A stretch of DNA of 64,000 nt from Sphingomonas sp. A2-49 (GCF_025548555.1 NZ_JAJLPA010000021.1:1-64000), one strand, 5' to 3'; shown: positions 19,636 to 31,130, counted from the first letter of the stretch. Numbers and translations: made by a program. Notes: generated from the sequence alone by a model not told the origin.

Positions 19636-20787
19636 TCACTGCACCACCGGCCCGCTGCTGGTGTCAACGCGGGCCTGTACCGACATGCCCGGACGCAGCC
19701 GCTGTGCCAGCGGCTGGCCGGGGTCGACGCGGATGCGCACCGCGATCCGTTGCGGGACCTTGGTGAAATTGCCGGTCGCATTGTCCGACTTCAGCACCGC
19801 GAATTCGGATCCGGCGGCGGGCGAGACGCGCTCGATATGGCCGTAGAGCCGCGCATTGGCCAAGGCATCGACGGTGAAGCTCGCCGGCTGGCCGATCGCC
19901 ATGCGCGCGATCTGCGCCTCCTTGAAATTGGCGATCACCCAGGTTTCGGGCGGCACCAGGAACATCAGCTGCGAACCCGCGACGACATACTGGCCGACGC
20001 GCACGCCGACCTCGCTCAGCCGGCCGCTTTCGGGCGCGCGGATGATCGTGTTGGCAAGGTCGATCTGCGCGAGGCGCCGCGCCGCCTCCGCGCCCGAGAC
20101 GCCGGCACGCTGCCCGCCGCGGCCGACCTGCACGGTCCGGATGTCCTGTTGTGCGATCTCGCGCGCGGCGCGCGCCTGCTGCACCGCGGCCTGCGCCTGG
20201 CGCAGCGCCGCGAGCGTCTGGTCGCGTTCGCGTAAGGAGACCGACCCGTCGGTGACGAGGTCGTTGACGCGGTTCATGTCCGCCTGCGCGCGCATCAGCT
20301 GCGCCTCCGCATTCGCTACCGCGGCGGTCTGCGCGGCGAGGCTGGCGGTGCGGCTGCGTTCGGACTGGACCGCGTTGGCGAGCGTCGCCTCCTGCGCCGA
20401 CACCTGCGCCGCCGCCTGGTCGACGCGCTGGCGATAGATGCGGTCGTCGATCCGGACGAGCGGATCGCCCGCGTTCACGTCCATGAAATCGCGGACGAAC
20501 ACCTGCATGACATAGCCCGACACCTGCGGCGCGATGACGGTGGTACGGCCGCGGACATAGGCGTTGTCGGTCGATTGATACGCGGTCGCGAACGGCGGCA
20601 GCCGCCACGCGGCGAGCACCGCGAGCACGCCGCCGACGGCGAGCGCGACGATCACGACCAGCGCGGTGCGGCTGGGCGGCTGCGGTTGCCAGCCCGATCC
20701 GGCGGGAGCGACAGGCGCCGTGGCGGCGGCGGCCTGCGCCTCTTCGGTGGCGGGGACGGGGTCTACGGGGCTGCGGCTATCGGTCAT
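19636..20787 (-). CDS. HlyD/EmrA-type membrane fusion protein
   Basis: This 383-residue periplasmic adaptor of a tripartite efflux pump has a Pro/Ala-rich cytosolic tail and one membrane span (about 41-63). The family signature STDNAYVRGRTTVIAPQVSG begins the biotinyl-lipoyl-like domain. A long alpha-helical hairpin covers about 110-215, and a beta-barrel domain completes the protein. The ATG overlaps the stop of the MFS gene (ATGA), so pump and adaptor are co-translated. With the MFS protein and the NodT channel downstream it forms an EmrAB-TolC-like system for export of drugs or amphipathic metabolites. Confidence 0.92.
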   Translation of the reverse strand: MTDSRSPVDPVPATEEAQAAAATAPVAPAGSGWQPQPPSRTALVVIVALAVGGVLAVLAAWRLPPFATAYQSTDNAYVRGRTTVIAPQVSGYVMQVFVRDFMDVNAGDPLVRIDDRIYRQRVDQAAAQVSAQEATLANAVQSERSRTASLAAQTAAVANAEAQLMRAQADMNRVNDLVTDGSVSLRERDQTLAALRQAQAAVQQARAAREIAQQDIRTVQVGRGGQRAGVSGAEAARRLAQIDLANTIIRAPESGRLSEVGVRVGQYVVAGSQLMFLVPPETWVIANFKEAQIARMAIGQPASFTVDALANARLYGHIERVSPAAGSEFAVLKSDNATGNFTKVPQRIAVRIRVDPGQPLAQRLRPGMSVQARVDTSSGPVVQ

Positions 20788-22442
20788 GTCGGGGTCCCTG
20801 CCAGCGCGGCGCGGCGTTCGCGGCGTGCCCGGCGGATCATGAGGAACAGGAGGTAGCAGAAGGTCAGCGCCGCGAGCACCGCGATCAGCCGGAATACGTC
20901 GTCATAGGCGAGCACGTTCGCCTCGCGCGTCGTCGTCTGGGACAGGATCGCGCCGCCCTCCGCGGTGCGCAGCGCGGGATCGCCGACGACCCGCGCCACC
21001 GCCGCGCCGCCCGCCTGCAACCGCTGCGCGACGATCGGATCGGTCGGGTCTATCCCCTGCACCAGCGCGGCGCTGTTCGCCTTTTCGCGGATCGTCTGAT
21101 AGCTGCCGAGCAGGGCGGTGCCGGCGAGGCCGCCGATCGAATTTATCATCCCGAACAGCGCGATGAAGCTGATGATGTGCCCCGATCCCTGTTGCAGCGC
21201 GCGGGTCATGCCGAACAACAGGGCCGGCCCCAGGAAATAGGTCGCGGCAAAGGCGATCAGCGCCTGCGTCGCGTACATCTGCGGTGCGCGGGTCAGGCTG
21301 GTGGCGTGGCTGTCGACGAAGGCGGCGATCGCGACAAGCCCGATCGCGAGCATGATCGGATGCGCCAGCCGGGTGACGTCGAGCGTCACCGCGCTCATCA
21401 CCACGCCCGCGACCGATGCGGCGAAGATGATCGAGAAGAACGCGACCAGCTGGTCGTTGTTCTGGCCGAGCACGGTGAGCAGGCCGACCGCGGCATAGGT
21501 CTGTTCGGACAGGACGATGCGCGCCATGATCGTGACGATCGTGAAGCGGACGATGTCGGCGCTGCCCAGCCAGCGCGTGTTGAGCAGCGGGTTGACGCGA
21601 TGGTGTTCGATGTAGAGCGCCGCGCCCAGCATCGGGATAGCGGCGATCAGCGCCCAGCCGATCCAGGCGGCGTTGGTCCACCAGACGATCCGCCCTTCGC
21701 CCAGCACCGCCGCGAACAGCGCCATCGAGCCGGCGAACAGGACGAAGGTGACGAAGTCGAGCGTCTCGAACGCCTTCGCGCGCGTCGTCGGCGGCAGGCG
21801 CAGGAAGGCGACGGCGGCGAGGCTGAGCAGCGCGAGGCCGAGCTCGAACAGGTAGAGCGTGCGCCATTGCGACATCGCCAGCAGGTCGGGCGAGAACAAG
21901 CGCGCGAGCGGCGTCGCGCATTGCGGAATGCCGATGCCCACCACCACCGCCTTCAGCCGCCATTTCAACGGCAGCGCCTGCATCATGTAATAGAGGCACA
22001 GGCTGGACACCGCGGCGCCCGCCATGCCGCTCGCCGCGCGCACCAGGATCGCGGTGTCGAAGCCGCGCACGAACAGGTGGCCGAGCGTGAACGCGGCATA
22101 GAGGCCGAGGAAGATCATCGCGAACGGCCGGAGGCCGTATTGCGAGCGGAACTTGATGAGCAACAGGTTGATGCTGACGTTGGTCATCACATAGACCGTG
22201 GGCAGCCACGCGATCTCCGCCGGGTCGAGCCCCAGCGCGCCCTGCAACGTATAGGTGTTGGCGGAGATCAGCGCGTTGCCGAACCCGCCGGTCAGCCCGA
22301 GCAGGACGGCGATGACGCCATAGGCGATGCGATGGCGCAGCGCATGCTCGACCGATCCCGGCGATCCGGGGATCGCGGGTATCTCATGGGGCAGGAAGTC
22401 CCAATGTTCCTCGGACAGGAAACGGCGCAGCCGGGCGAGCAT
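20784..22442 (-). CDS. MFS efflux transporter (EmrB-like partner of HlyD)
   Basis: This 552-residue inner-membrane transporter of the major facilitator superfamily has about 14 hydrophobic spans, consistent with drug:H+ antiporters of the DHA2 type. The first extramembrane helix is unusually long and charged (about 40 residues before span 1). It lacks the crisp LDTTIANV signature seen in the second EmrB protein of this window, so it belongs to a more divergent branch. AGGA lies six bases before the ATG at 22442. It begins 32 bases after the GT4 gene and overlaps hlyD, suggesting one transcript. The substrate is unknown. Confidence 0.88.
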   Translation of the reverse strand: MLARLRRFLSEEHWDFLPHEIPAIPGSPGSVEHALRHRIAYGVIAVLLGLTGGFGNALISANTYTLQGALGLDPAEIAWLPTVYVMTNVSINLLLIKFRSQYGLRPFAMIFLGLYAAFTLGHLFVRGFDTAILVRAASGMAGAAVSSLCLYYMMQALPLKWRLKAVVVGIGIPQCATPLARLFSPDLLAMSQWRTLYLFELGLALLSLAAVAFLRLPPTTRAKAFETLDFVTFVLFAGSMALFAAVLGEGRIVWWTNAAWIGWALIAAIPMLGAALYIEHHRVNPLLNTRWLGSADIVRFTIVTIMARIVLSEQTYAAVGLLTVLGQNNDQLVAFFSIIFAASVAGVVMSAVTLDVTRLAHPIMLAIGLVAIAAFVDSHATSLTRAPQMYATQALIAFAATYFLGPALLFGMTRALQQGSGHIISFIALFGMINSIGGLAGTALLGSYQTIREKANSAALVQGIDPTDPIVAQRLQAGGAAVARVVGDPALRTAEGGAILSQTTTREANVLAYDDVFRLIAVLAALTFCYLLFLMIRRARRERRAALAGTPT

Positions 22443-22474
22443 CGCTGTCCTATAACCGCAAATCGTGGCGTCGG

Positions 22475-23482
22475 TCAGCCGCCGATGATGCGGCGGTAGA
22501 GCGCGATGTAGCGATCCGCCATCCGCTCGACGCTGAAGCGCGCGGCGACGGCGGCGCGGCATGCGGCGCGGTCGATCTCGGGCAGGCGCGCGACCGCGGC
22601 GATCGCCGCGTCGACGCTGTCGACCAGGAAGCCGGTGACGCCGTCCTCGATCAGCTCGGGCATCGATCCGCGGCGGATCGCGATCACCGGGGTGCCGCAG
22701 GCCATCGCCTCGATCACCGACAGGCCGAACGGCTCGTCGAAGCCGATGAGGTGCAGGAGCGCGGCGGCGCCGCCGAGCGCGCGGGTGCGCTCGTCGCCGC
22801 CGACCGCACCGGGATGGGTGATGCGGTCGCCCAGATGCGGCACCACCGCGCGGTCGTAATAGCCCTGGTCCTGAACGATGCCGTACATGGCGAGGCGGCG
22901 GCCGGTCGCCTGCGCGACCGCGATCGCCTCCGCCGCGCCCTTGTCGGGATGCATGCGGCCGAAGAACAGCAGGTCGTCGCTGCCCTGCGCATCGAAGGGG
23001 AAATCGTCGAGGACGATGCCGTGGTGGATCGTGTCGGCATAGCGCAGCCTGGGCGAACGGTCGGCGTCGCTGATCGCGACATAATGCACCCGGTCCTGAT
23101 ACGGCTGGTACATCGGCAGGATGCGGTCGGACGAAAAGCCGTGGATGGTGGTGACCATCGGCGTGGTCACGAGGTGCGAAAAGGCATGCGCCGGAAAATC
23201 GGCCTGATTGTGGATCAGGTCGAATTCGCCCGCACGCTCGAACAGATGGGCAAGGTGGCGGAATTCCCACACCTTGGCGTCCACGCTCGGATCTTCCGAA
23301 TAGGGTGCGGGGACGACCGCGGCGAGCGTGCCGGCGGTCCTGCTGTCCTGCGTCGCGAACAGCGTGACGTCGATCCCGCGCGCGACCAGCGCCTCGGTCA
23401 ACAGGCTGGTGACGAGTTCCCACGGGCCGTAATGGCGCGGCGGGGTGCGCCACGAAATGGGGGCGAGCATCGCGATCTTCAT
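22475..23482 (-). CDS. Family 4 glycosyltransferase
   Basis: This 335-residue retaining GT4 enzyme has a GT-B fold. The N-terminal Rossmann domain has MKIAMLAPISWRTPPRHYGPWE, with the acceptor-binding Gly-Pro region. The C-terminal donor-binding domain has FFGRMHPDKGA and the E-x7-E motif in DEPFGLSVIEAMACGTPVIA. It would transfer a sugar from a nucleotide donor. It sits 148 bases downstream of the GH13 and GH130 genes and just upstream of the efflux genes. GT4/GH13/GH130 suggests a small glucan- or mannan-type glycan that is built and turned over; donor and acceptor are unknown. Confidence 0.88.
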   Translation of the reverse strand: MKIAMLAPISWRTPPRHYGPWELVTSLLTEALVARGIDVTLFATQDSRTAGTLAAVVPAPYSEDPSVDAKVWEFRHLAHLFERAGEFDLIHNQADFPAHAFSHLVTTPMVTTIHGFSSDRILPMYQPYQDRVHYVAISDADRSPRLRYADTIHHGIVLDDFPFDAQGSDDLLFFGRMHPDKGAAEAIAVAQATGRRLAMYGIVQDQGYYDRAVVPHLGDRITHPGAVGGDERTRALGGAAALLHLIGFDEPFGLSVIEAMACGTPVIAIRRGSMPELIEDGVTGFLVDSVDAAIAAVARLPEIDRAACRAAVAARFSVERMADRYIALYRRIIGG

Positions 23483-23630
23483 GGGGTGACGGGCGCCTGG
23501 GACGGAGGAGATGAGGTACGGGGGCGTAACGAGGGGCCCGGTGGTGATACTCCGACGTGGCGGAGTTGTTCCGGCAGAGGCGATCGCCCGACGTCCGTCG
23601 TCACCCCGGGCCGGTCCCGGGACGTCGGGT

Positions 23631-25192
<1,562 letters not shown>

Positions 25193-25196
<4 letters not shown>

Positions 25197-26305
25197 GCGA
25201 AGCGCCCCTTCGCGATGCGCGTCATCCGGCAGGCGAGGTCGGCCTCGCCGCTCGCGATCAGATAGTCGTCGCCGGTGTCGACCAGCCCGGTGGAGAAGAC
25301 GACCGGCGTCGGCAGGTACATCTGGTGCGCGATCGGGGCGGTGAGCGCGGGATCCGCCTCGATCAGGGGCGTGTCGTCCTCGACGCGCAGGATGTGCGCG
25401 GGGTCGTCGCGGTCGAGCAGCGCCCAGAAGCTGCGATAGATGCCGACGCTCTCGCGCGCCTCGACCCCGTGATAGATCATCAGCCAGCCGTCGGGGGTCA
25501 GGACCGGTTGCGTGCCGCCGCCGATCTTCATCGCGGATCGCGAGCCCTTGCGTGCGCGCAGGCCCGGCGCGTCGAGCGGCTTCCAGTGCAGTGCGTCGGG
25601 ACTCTGCGCGAAGTTGATCGACGGCCCGCCGACCCAAGGGCTGTCCGGCGGATAGGCGAAATAGACCTCGCCCAGCGGCCGGGTCAGCGCCAGGAAACGC
25701 CCGCCGATCCGCCCTTCGAACAGGACCATGTCCTTGTTCTGATGGTCGAGGACGATCCCCTCCAGCCGGTAATGCAGTCCGTCGCGCGACGTGTGGAGCG
25801 TGGTGGAATGCCGCTCCGCCCCGACCGAGCAGGTCGTCATGTACCAGATGTCGTCGATGCGGGTGATGCGCGCATCCTCGACGCCGTAGATCTGATAGCC
25901 GGCCGCGGGTTCGATCGCCGCATCGTAATGGATCGCGACGATCCGTTCGCCCGCCGGATCCAGTTCGACCGGCAACAGCCACGACAGCGAGGTGAGCGCG
26001 AGGATGCGGTGGCGGCTGCCCTTCAGCTCGAACTGGCGCGGGTCGGTCATGTCGACATCGGCCAGCGGCCAGGCGTCGAGCACGTAGCCCGCCGGCGTCC
26101 AGCGGATCGCATGGACATGGCCATCACGCACCGGCTCCGACAGGGCTTCCGCAATGCGGACCATCAGCAGCAGGTTGCCGTTCGGCAGGCGGGTGAAACC
26201 GGGGTTGAACGCGCCGAGCACATAGGTCGGCTCGGACAGGCCGCGGCGGAGCGGCGAACGGGACAGGTCGACGTGGTCGGGCGTGAAGATCAGCGCATCG
26301 TGCAT
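25193..26305 (-). CDS. GH130-family glycoside phosphorylase
   Basis: This 370-residue five-bladed propeller protein resembles GH130 enzymes, which phosphorolyse beta-1,2- or beta-1,4-mannosides. Seen motifs are GAFNPGFTRL, VEDARITRIDDIWYM (catalytic Asp), GGGTQPVLTPDGWLMIYHGVE and PTPVVFSTGLVDTGDDYL. No signal peptide, so cytosolic. The ATG at 26305 is preferred, although no clear ribosome-binding site precedes it; a TTG at 26344 would add 13 residues. It heads a coupled GH130-GH13-GT4 run. Substrate linkage cannot be read from sequence, and some family members are hydrolases. Confidence 0.88.
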
Positions 26306-26361
26306 GGGGGCGTAGCGCGGAGGGTGGGGGAGTGGTTCCCGCAACCGGGACCGGAAGCGAA

Positions 26362-26438
26362 GGGGCTGTCACGCGGAATCGCGATCGTGGCAGCCCCTGC
26401 GTCCCCGCCTGGCCGGCCCTCCGGCATCGCGGAGGGCC
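26362..26438 (-). terminator. Two hairpins after the TorF-type porin gene
   Basis: Hairpin one (nearest the stop codon) pairs GGCCCTCCG at 26415-26423 with CGGAGGGCC at 26430-26438. Hairpin two pairs GGGGCTGTCACG at 26362-26373 with CGTGGCAGCCCC at 26386-26397, with one G-T wobble. Both lie between the porin stop and the next gene. The T-tract on the minus strand is poor (TTCGCTT), so termination is likely but not certain. Confidence 0.6.
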
Positions 26439-26445
26439 GAACGCG

Positions 26446-27294
26446 TCAGAAGGCCGCCGTCAGCGAGAACAGCGCGGTCGCCCCGGCGATGGTTCCGGTC
26501 CCGTCCTGCCCCTTGCTGAAGCTCGGCTGGAGATAGGCCGACTCACTTTTGCTGATGTCGGTGTCGACATAGGCGACGCCGATCGTCAGCGGGGTGCCGG
26601 CGATCGCATAGTCGGCGCCCAGCAACCAGTCGGCGTATTCGCCGGTCGGCGCGACGCTGGTGGCGAACGGGCCGAGGCCGTCATTGCCCTTCGAATAGCC
26701 GACATGCGCCTTCAGCGTCAGGCCGGTATTCGGCACCGCACTGCTGACGTCGCCCCACACGTAGAGGTTGTCGTTCTTGTCGCCGGGCTTGGTGTACACG
26801 CCATTCGCGGCGGCGGCGCCATTGGCATACCAGGCGCCCAGTGCCTCCTGCTTGGGCGCATAGGCGACGCCCGCGGTCAGGCCGACCGGACCGACCGTGC
26901 CGGACAGCTTGGCATAGGGTTCGATGAAGTCGGTGTTGTCGAAGCCGCCCGGATACATGTACCACGTCGCACCGACGTCGAGCGTACCGCCGCCGACCGG
27001 GAGCTTGTATCCCGCGATCAGGTCCAGTTCCATGTTGGCACCGCCGAAGGTGCCCCAGCCGGCAAGGTTCGACCCCCAGGTGCCGATGTAGAAACCGCTT
27101 TCATGCGCGATCGTGATGCCGCCCTGGACGGCAAGCTGCTTGTCGCTTTGCGATACGCCCCGGAACCGGTAATCGGACACCAGACCGACGCTGCCGGTGA
27201 CGGTGACCGCCTTGGGCGGGGCGGTTTCCTGCGCGGCGGCAGGAAGCGCGACGAACGCCGCAAGCGATGCTGCGGCCAGGCTCAGATACTTCAT
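26446..27294 (-). CDS. TorF-family outer-membrane protein
   Basis: This 282-residue protein has a signal peptide (about 1-21, ending ALPAAAQ) and a predicted beta-barrel. VTGSVGLVSDYRFRGVSQSDK near the mature N-terminus and the final LTAAF are typical of the TorF putative porin family (gcw_chp). AAAGGGG precedes the ATG. Such proteins are abundant in sphingomonads; their cargo is unknown. It is flanked by hairpins downstream and a 165-base gap upstream, so it is probably a single-gene unit. Confidence 0.88.
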   Translation of the reverse strand: MKYLSLAAASLAAFVALPAAAQETAPPKAVTVTGSVGLVSDYRFRGVSQSDKQLAVQGGITIAHESGFYIGTWGSNLAGWGTFGGANMELDLIAGYKLPVGGGTLDVGATWYMYPGGFDNTDFIEPYAKLSGTVGPVGLTAGVAYAPKQEALGAWYANGAAAANGVYTKPGDKNDNLYVWGDVSSAVPNTGLTLKAHVGYSKGNDGLGPFATSVAPTGEYADWLLGADYAIAGTPLTIGVAYVDTDISKSESAYLQPSFSKGQDGTGTIAGATALFSLTAAF

Positions 27295-27459
27295 GGGACC
27301 CCTTTCGAACGGTTGGAAGGGTCCCTCCTGCGTCCGGGCCGCCGGCGCGCTCGATCTGCTGTCGCAGACGGGCACCAGTCATTCCCGAACGCCTCTTCGC
27401 TATCGCAGCATTATGTCTCTATTGTGTCCGCATTGTAACGATGGATTTCTGGTTTTCGA

Positions 27460-28974
27460 TCAATGCGCGAGTGCGGCAGTCTTGCCACGCGCACCGAGCA
27501 GTTCGACCGCGTCTCCGGCGGCGCGGCGGCGCTGGAACCAGTCCTTGATGAGCTCGGCGCAAGTGTGGTCGACCGTAGTGAGGCCGGTGACGTCGAGCCG
27601 CACCGGCTGGCCCGCGGGCGCGCGCTCCAGCGTGTCGGACAGCTTGGGCAGCGATACGAAGGTCGCGGAGCCCGACAGGTTGATCGCATGCGCGCCGGCG
27701 AGTTCGCCTTCCGAGACGACGAGGCCCAGCCGCCGCAGGTGCGGCACTAGTTCGAGCATCGACAGGCCGATGCCGACCAGCACGCCGGTCAACAGGTCCT
27801 CCGCCACGACGGTGACGAGCGTCGCCAGCCAGATGAATGCGGGCAGCGGGCCGTAGTGCGAGAACAGGTGGCGCGCGTGGCTGAGGCTGACGAGCCGCCA
27901 GCCGGTGACGACCAGGATCGCGCCGAGCGCCGCCATCGGGATCTCGCGCAACACCCAGGGCAGCAGCGCGACGAAACCGAGGATCCAGATTCCGTGGAAG
28001 ATCGTGGACATGCGGGTCGTCGCCCCGGCCTGAACGTTGGCCGACGAGCGCACGATCACGCCGGTCATCGGCAGCGCCCCGGCAAGGCCGCAGAGCAGGT
28101 TGCCCACGCCCTGCGCGCGCAGTTCCTTGTTGTAATTGGTGCGCACGCCGTCGTGCATCCGGTCGACCGCCGCCGCCGACAGCAGCGTTTCGGCGCTGGC
28201 GATGAAGGCGATGGCGAGCGCCGCCGCGATGATCGACGGGTCCATCCACTTGGCGAGCAGGCCGGGGCCGGGCAGCGCGATCGCCGAGGCGATCGACTGC
28301 GGCACATTGACGTGCGAGACGTCGAGGCTGAACGCCATCGCCGCAAAGGTGCCCGCGAGCACGCCGACGAGCGCGCCGGGGACGAGCTTCATCGACGCCG
28401 GGCGCAGCTTTTCCCAGCCGAGCATCGCGGTGATCGTCAGCACGCCGATGCCGAAGGCGAGCTCGGCGGACTGGATGTTGTCCGCCGACAGGCCGAAGAT
28501 GCGGCCGGGGGCGGCGGCGAGGTTCTGGAGGCCGCTGGGCAGCGGCTTGGCGTCGAACAGGACGTGGAACTGGCCGACGACGATCAGCACGCCGATCCCG
28601 GCGAGCATGCCGTGGACGACGGCGGGGCTGATCGCGCGGAACCAGCCGCCGAGCCGCGCGATCCCCGCGACGACCTGGATCAGGCCGGCGAGGATCAGGA
28701 TCGGGCCGAGCGCCGACAGGCCCTGGTCACGGACAAGCTCGAACACCACGACGGCAAGACCGGCGGCGGGGCCGCTGACCTGGAGCGGCGATCCGGCGAG
28801 CGAACCGACGACGATGCCGCCGATGATGCCGGTGATGAGGCCCTTTTCCGGCGGCACGCCGGACGCCACCGCGATCCCCATGCACAGCGGCATCGCGACG
28901 AGGAAGACGACGATCGATGCGGTGAGATCGCGCGTGACGACCGGCATCGACGGGAGTTTGAAGGCGCCCGGCAT
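27460..28974 (-). CDS. SulP-family anion transporter with STAS domain
   Basis: This 504-residue inner-membrane protein of the SulP/SLC26 family has 12-14 spans and a C-terminal STAS domain (about 400-490, with VRLDVTGLTTVDHTCAEL). It is encoded directly after a beta-carbonic anhydrase, with an overlap of start and stop regions. That arrangement favours bicarbonate, with or without sulfate, as substrate, as in BicA-like systems. Three candidate starts lie within nine bases (GTG 28983, ATG 28980, ATG 28974). The last has GGAG at the best distance. Confidence 0.9.
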   Translation of the reverse strand: MPGAFKLPSMPVVTRDLTASIVVFLVAMPLCMGIAVASGVPPEKGLITGIIGGIVVGSLAGSPLQVSGPAAGLAVVVFELVRDQGLSALGPILILAGLIQVVAGIARLGGWFRAISPAVVHGMLAGIGVLIVVGQFHVLFDAKPLPSGLQNLAAAPGRIFGLSADNIQSAELAFGIGVLTITAMLGWEKLRPASMKLVPGALVGVLAGTFAAMAFSLDVSHVNVPQSIASAIALPGPGLLAKWMDPSIIAAALAIAFIASAETLLSAAAVDRMHDGVRTNYNKELRAQGVGNLLCGLAGALPMTGVIVRSSANVQAGATTRMSTIFHGIWILGFVALLPWVLREIPMAALGAILVVTGWRLVSLSHARHLFSHYGPLPAFIWLATLVTVVAEDLLTGVLVGIGLSMLELVPHLRRLGLVVSEGELAGAHAINLSGSATFVSLPKLSDTLERAPAGQPVRLDVTGLTTVDHTCAELIKDWFQRRRAAGDAVELLGARGKTAALAH

Positions 28975-28979
28975 GGCCA

Positions 28980-29675
28980 TCACTCCGCCGCCTGGGCGAA
29001 TTCGACGTCGGACGCCTGCCGCGGCGCGGCGGGCAGCGCGACGGGGAAGTCCTCGCCCTCGTTCAGCGGGCGGAAGCGGTTGGTCAGGCCGTCGAGCGCC
29101 AGCACGCTGCCGTCGTGGATGTCGACGAACCAGCCGTGCAGCGAGATCTTGCCCTGCGCGATGCCCGCGGCGACCGAGGGATGCGTGCGCAGGTGCGCGA
29201 GCTGCGCGACGACGTTTTCGAGGCTGAGCGCGCGGATGCGTTCGCCCGCGGTGAGTTCGGGATAGGTCTGGTCGACGATCTGCCGTGCGGCCGCACCGTG
29301 CTTCAGCCAGTTGGCGACCGTCGGGACGGAGGCGAGAGCGGCGGGATCGCCGGCGAGGCCCTTCATCGCGCCGCAGTCGGAATGGCCGCAGACGATGATG
29401 TCCTGCACCCCCAGCACGGCGACGGCATATTCCACCGTGGCGGACACGCCGCCGGTCTGGAGCGCGTAGGGCGGCACGATGTTGCCGGCGTTGCGGCAGA
29501 CGAACAGGTCGCCCGGCTGCGCCTGCATGATATGTTCGGGAACGATCCGCGAATCGGCGCAGGAGATCATCAGCGCCTTCGGACTCTGCCCCTGCGACAG
29601 CGTGGAATAGAGGGCATGCTGGCCGTGGAAGACCGTCTTGCCGAAACTCACGACGCGACCGAGCAGTTCGTTCAC
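28980..29675 (-). CDS. Beta-carbonic anhydrase
   Basis: This 231-residue beta-class carbonic anhydrase interconverts CO2 and bicarbonate. The zinc ligands are visible as C39 in CADSR with the D41/R43 dyad, and H98 and C101 in CGHSDCGAM. It starts with GTG, preceded by AGGAG nine bases upstream. Its stop overlaps the candidate starts of the SulP gene, so the anhydrase and transporter form a coupled pair that would supply or export bicarbonate. Confidence 0.94.
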   Translation of the reverse strand: MNELLGRVVSFGKTVFHGQHALYSTLSQGQSPKALMISCADSRIVPEHIMQAQPGDLFVCRNAGNIVPPYALQTGGVSATVEYAVAVLGVQDIIVCGHSDCGAMKGLAGDPAALASVPTVANWLKHGAAARQIVDQTYPELTAGERIRALSLENVVAQLAHLRTHPSVAAGIAQGKISLHGWFVDIHDGSVLALDGLTNRFRPLNEGEDFPVALPAAPRQASDVEFAQAAE

Positions 29676-29794
29676 GGGGGATACTCCTGGGGGCGGCGGA
29701 GGCCGCTGCGACCGGAATATCTACACGGCCGACCTTGCTGCGACGCCGCGCGAACGTTTTAAAGTGTTGCCGGCGTTTCCGGGACGCGCGCGCC

Positions 29795-31105
29795 CTAGCG
29801 GGGCAGGTGGATCGCCGCGCGCAGCCCGCCGACGTCCCGGTTCGACAGAGTCAGCGTGCCGCCCTCCGTCTCGACGATCCGCGCGACGATCGGCAGGCCC
29901 AGGCCGAAGCCGACGGTGTCGCGCGGGCGGGCGGTGTCGAGGCGTACGAACGGTTCGAGCACGCGGCGCAGCTGGTCCTCGGGGATGCCCGCGCCGTCGT
30001 CCTCGACGATCAGCGTGACGCCCGCGGCCGCGCTCTCCAGCCGGATCGCGACGTTCCCGGCATAATGCAGCGCGTTCTCGACGAGGTTGCCGAGCGCGCG
30101 CCTCAGCGCGACCGGGCGCACCGTCACCTCGCAATGCGCCGGCCCGTCGTAGACGCCGGGCAGTCCGCGATCCTCGACGTCGTCGATCAGCGTCGCGCAC
30201 AGCACCGCGACGTCGGTCAGCACCGGGGGTTCGGGTTCGCTGTCGCCGCCGAGGAAGGCGAGCAGCGAGGTCACCATCGCCTCCATCTCGCCGATGTCGC
30301 GCTGGATCGCCGCGCGCGTCGCGGGATCGTCGACGCCGTCGGCGCGCAGCCGCAGCCGGGCGAGCGGCGTGCGCAGGTCGTGGCCGACCGCGGCCAGCGC
30401 CTGCGTCCGGTCGGCGATCAGCCGCTGGATGCGCGCGGCCATGCGGTTGAACGCGGCGACGACGCGGCGCACCTCGCCGGGGCCGGCCTCCGGGATGGGA
30501 TCGTGTTCGGTGTCGCCGAAGCTGTCCGCGGCGACGGCGAGCTGCCGCATGGGCCGCAGCGACCGGCGGATCAGCAGCCCGCCGAGCGTCATCAGCGCCA
30601 GCGCCGGGATCAGCGCGAGCAGGATCCGCTCTGCGGCGAGGTTCAGGTTCTGCAACGGTTCGAGCGTGCGGAAATACAGCCAGCTGCCGTCGGGCAATTG
30701 CAGCCCGCCGGTGACCACCGAACTGCGCCCCGGCGAGGTGAGCTTGAGCCGCAGGTCGGTGGTCGCGAGCGAGGGTTCCCATTCCACCACCTGGTGCCGC
30801 ATGCCGTCGAGCGCGGGGGCAATCGGCGGCGGCGCGGGCAGGTCGCGCTGCCAGTGCACCGCATAGCGTTCGGTGGTGAGGTCCTCCGCCATGTCGTGGC
30901 GCAGCGCGGGCGGCTGTTCGGTCACCAGCCGCCGCGCGATGACCAGATGTTCGGCGAGCCGCCGCGCCTCGTCGTCGCGCACCGCGAACTGGCTCGCGCG
31001 TTCATAGAGCAAGGTGCTGACGCCGAATTCGATGACCATCGTCAGCAGCAGGATCGCGACGATCTGGCCGATCAGGCCGATCGATGGCTGGACGAAGCGC
31101 TTCAT
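29795..31105 (-). CDS. Two-component sensor histidine kinase (EnvZ-like)
   Basis: This 436-residue membrane sensor kinase has a first span at about 10-30, a periplasmic region of about 120 residues, and a second span at about 157-177. HAMP, HisKA (H in LAAVGHDLRTPLARLRL) and HATPase (VENALHY, DDGAGIPE, GFGLGLPIV) domains follow. It follows its response regulator by 25 bases and would phosphorylate it. The periplasmic region has no recognised ligand fold. Organisation and motifs fit the EnvZ/OmpR group, but the signal and targets are unknown. Confidence 0.92.
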   Translation of the reverse strand: MKRFVQPSIGLIGQIVAILLLTMVIEFGVSTLLYERASQFAVRDDEARRLAEHLVIARRLVTEQPPALRHDMAEDLTTERYAVHWQRDLPAPPPIAPALDGMRHQVVEWEPSLATTDLRLKLTSPGRSSVVTGGLQLPDGSWLYFRTLEPLQNLNLAAERILLALIPALALMTLGGLLIRRSLRPMRQLAVAADSFGDTEHDPIPEAGPGEVRRVVAAFNRMAARIQRLIADRTQALAAVGHDLRTPLARLRLRADGVDDPATRAAIQRDIGEMEAMVTSLLAFLGGDSEPEPPVLTDVAVLCATLIDDVEDRGLPGVYDGPAHCEVTVRPVALRRALGNLVENALHYAGNVAIRLESAAAGVTLIVEDDGAGIPEDQLRRVLEPFVRLDTARPRDTVGFGLGLPIVARIVETEGGTLTLSNRDVGGLRAAIHLPR

Positions 31106-31130
31106 CGCGCGCGCGTCGCGCCCCTCGCGA

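Noticed and set aside
19283..19846. A plus-strand gene in the hlyD-nodT gap
   Set aside because: Codon bias is coding-like at first, but the frame has no ribosome-binding site, no stop before overlapping hlyD by about 210 bases, and no known domain. It is kept as a finding, not a gene.
23483..23630. Possible small gene or regulator between GT4 and GH13 genes
   Set aside because: No frame with a ribosome-binding site; only short GC-rich repeats were seen.
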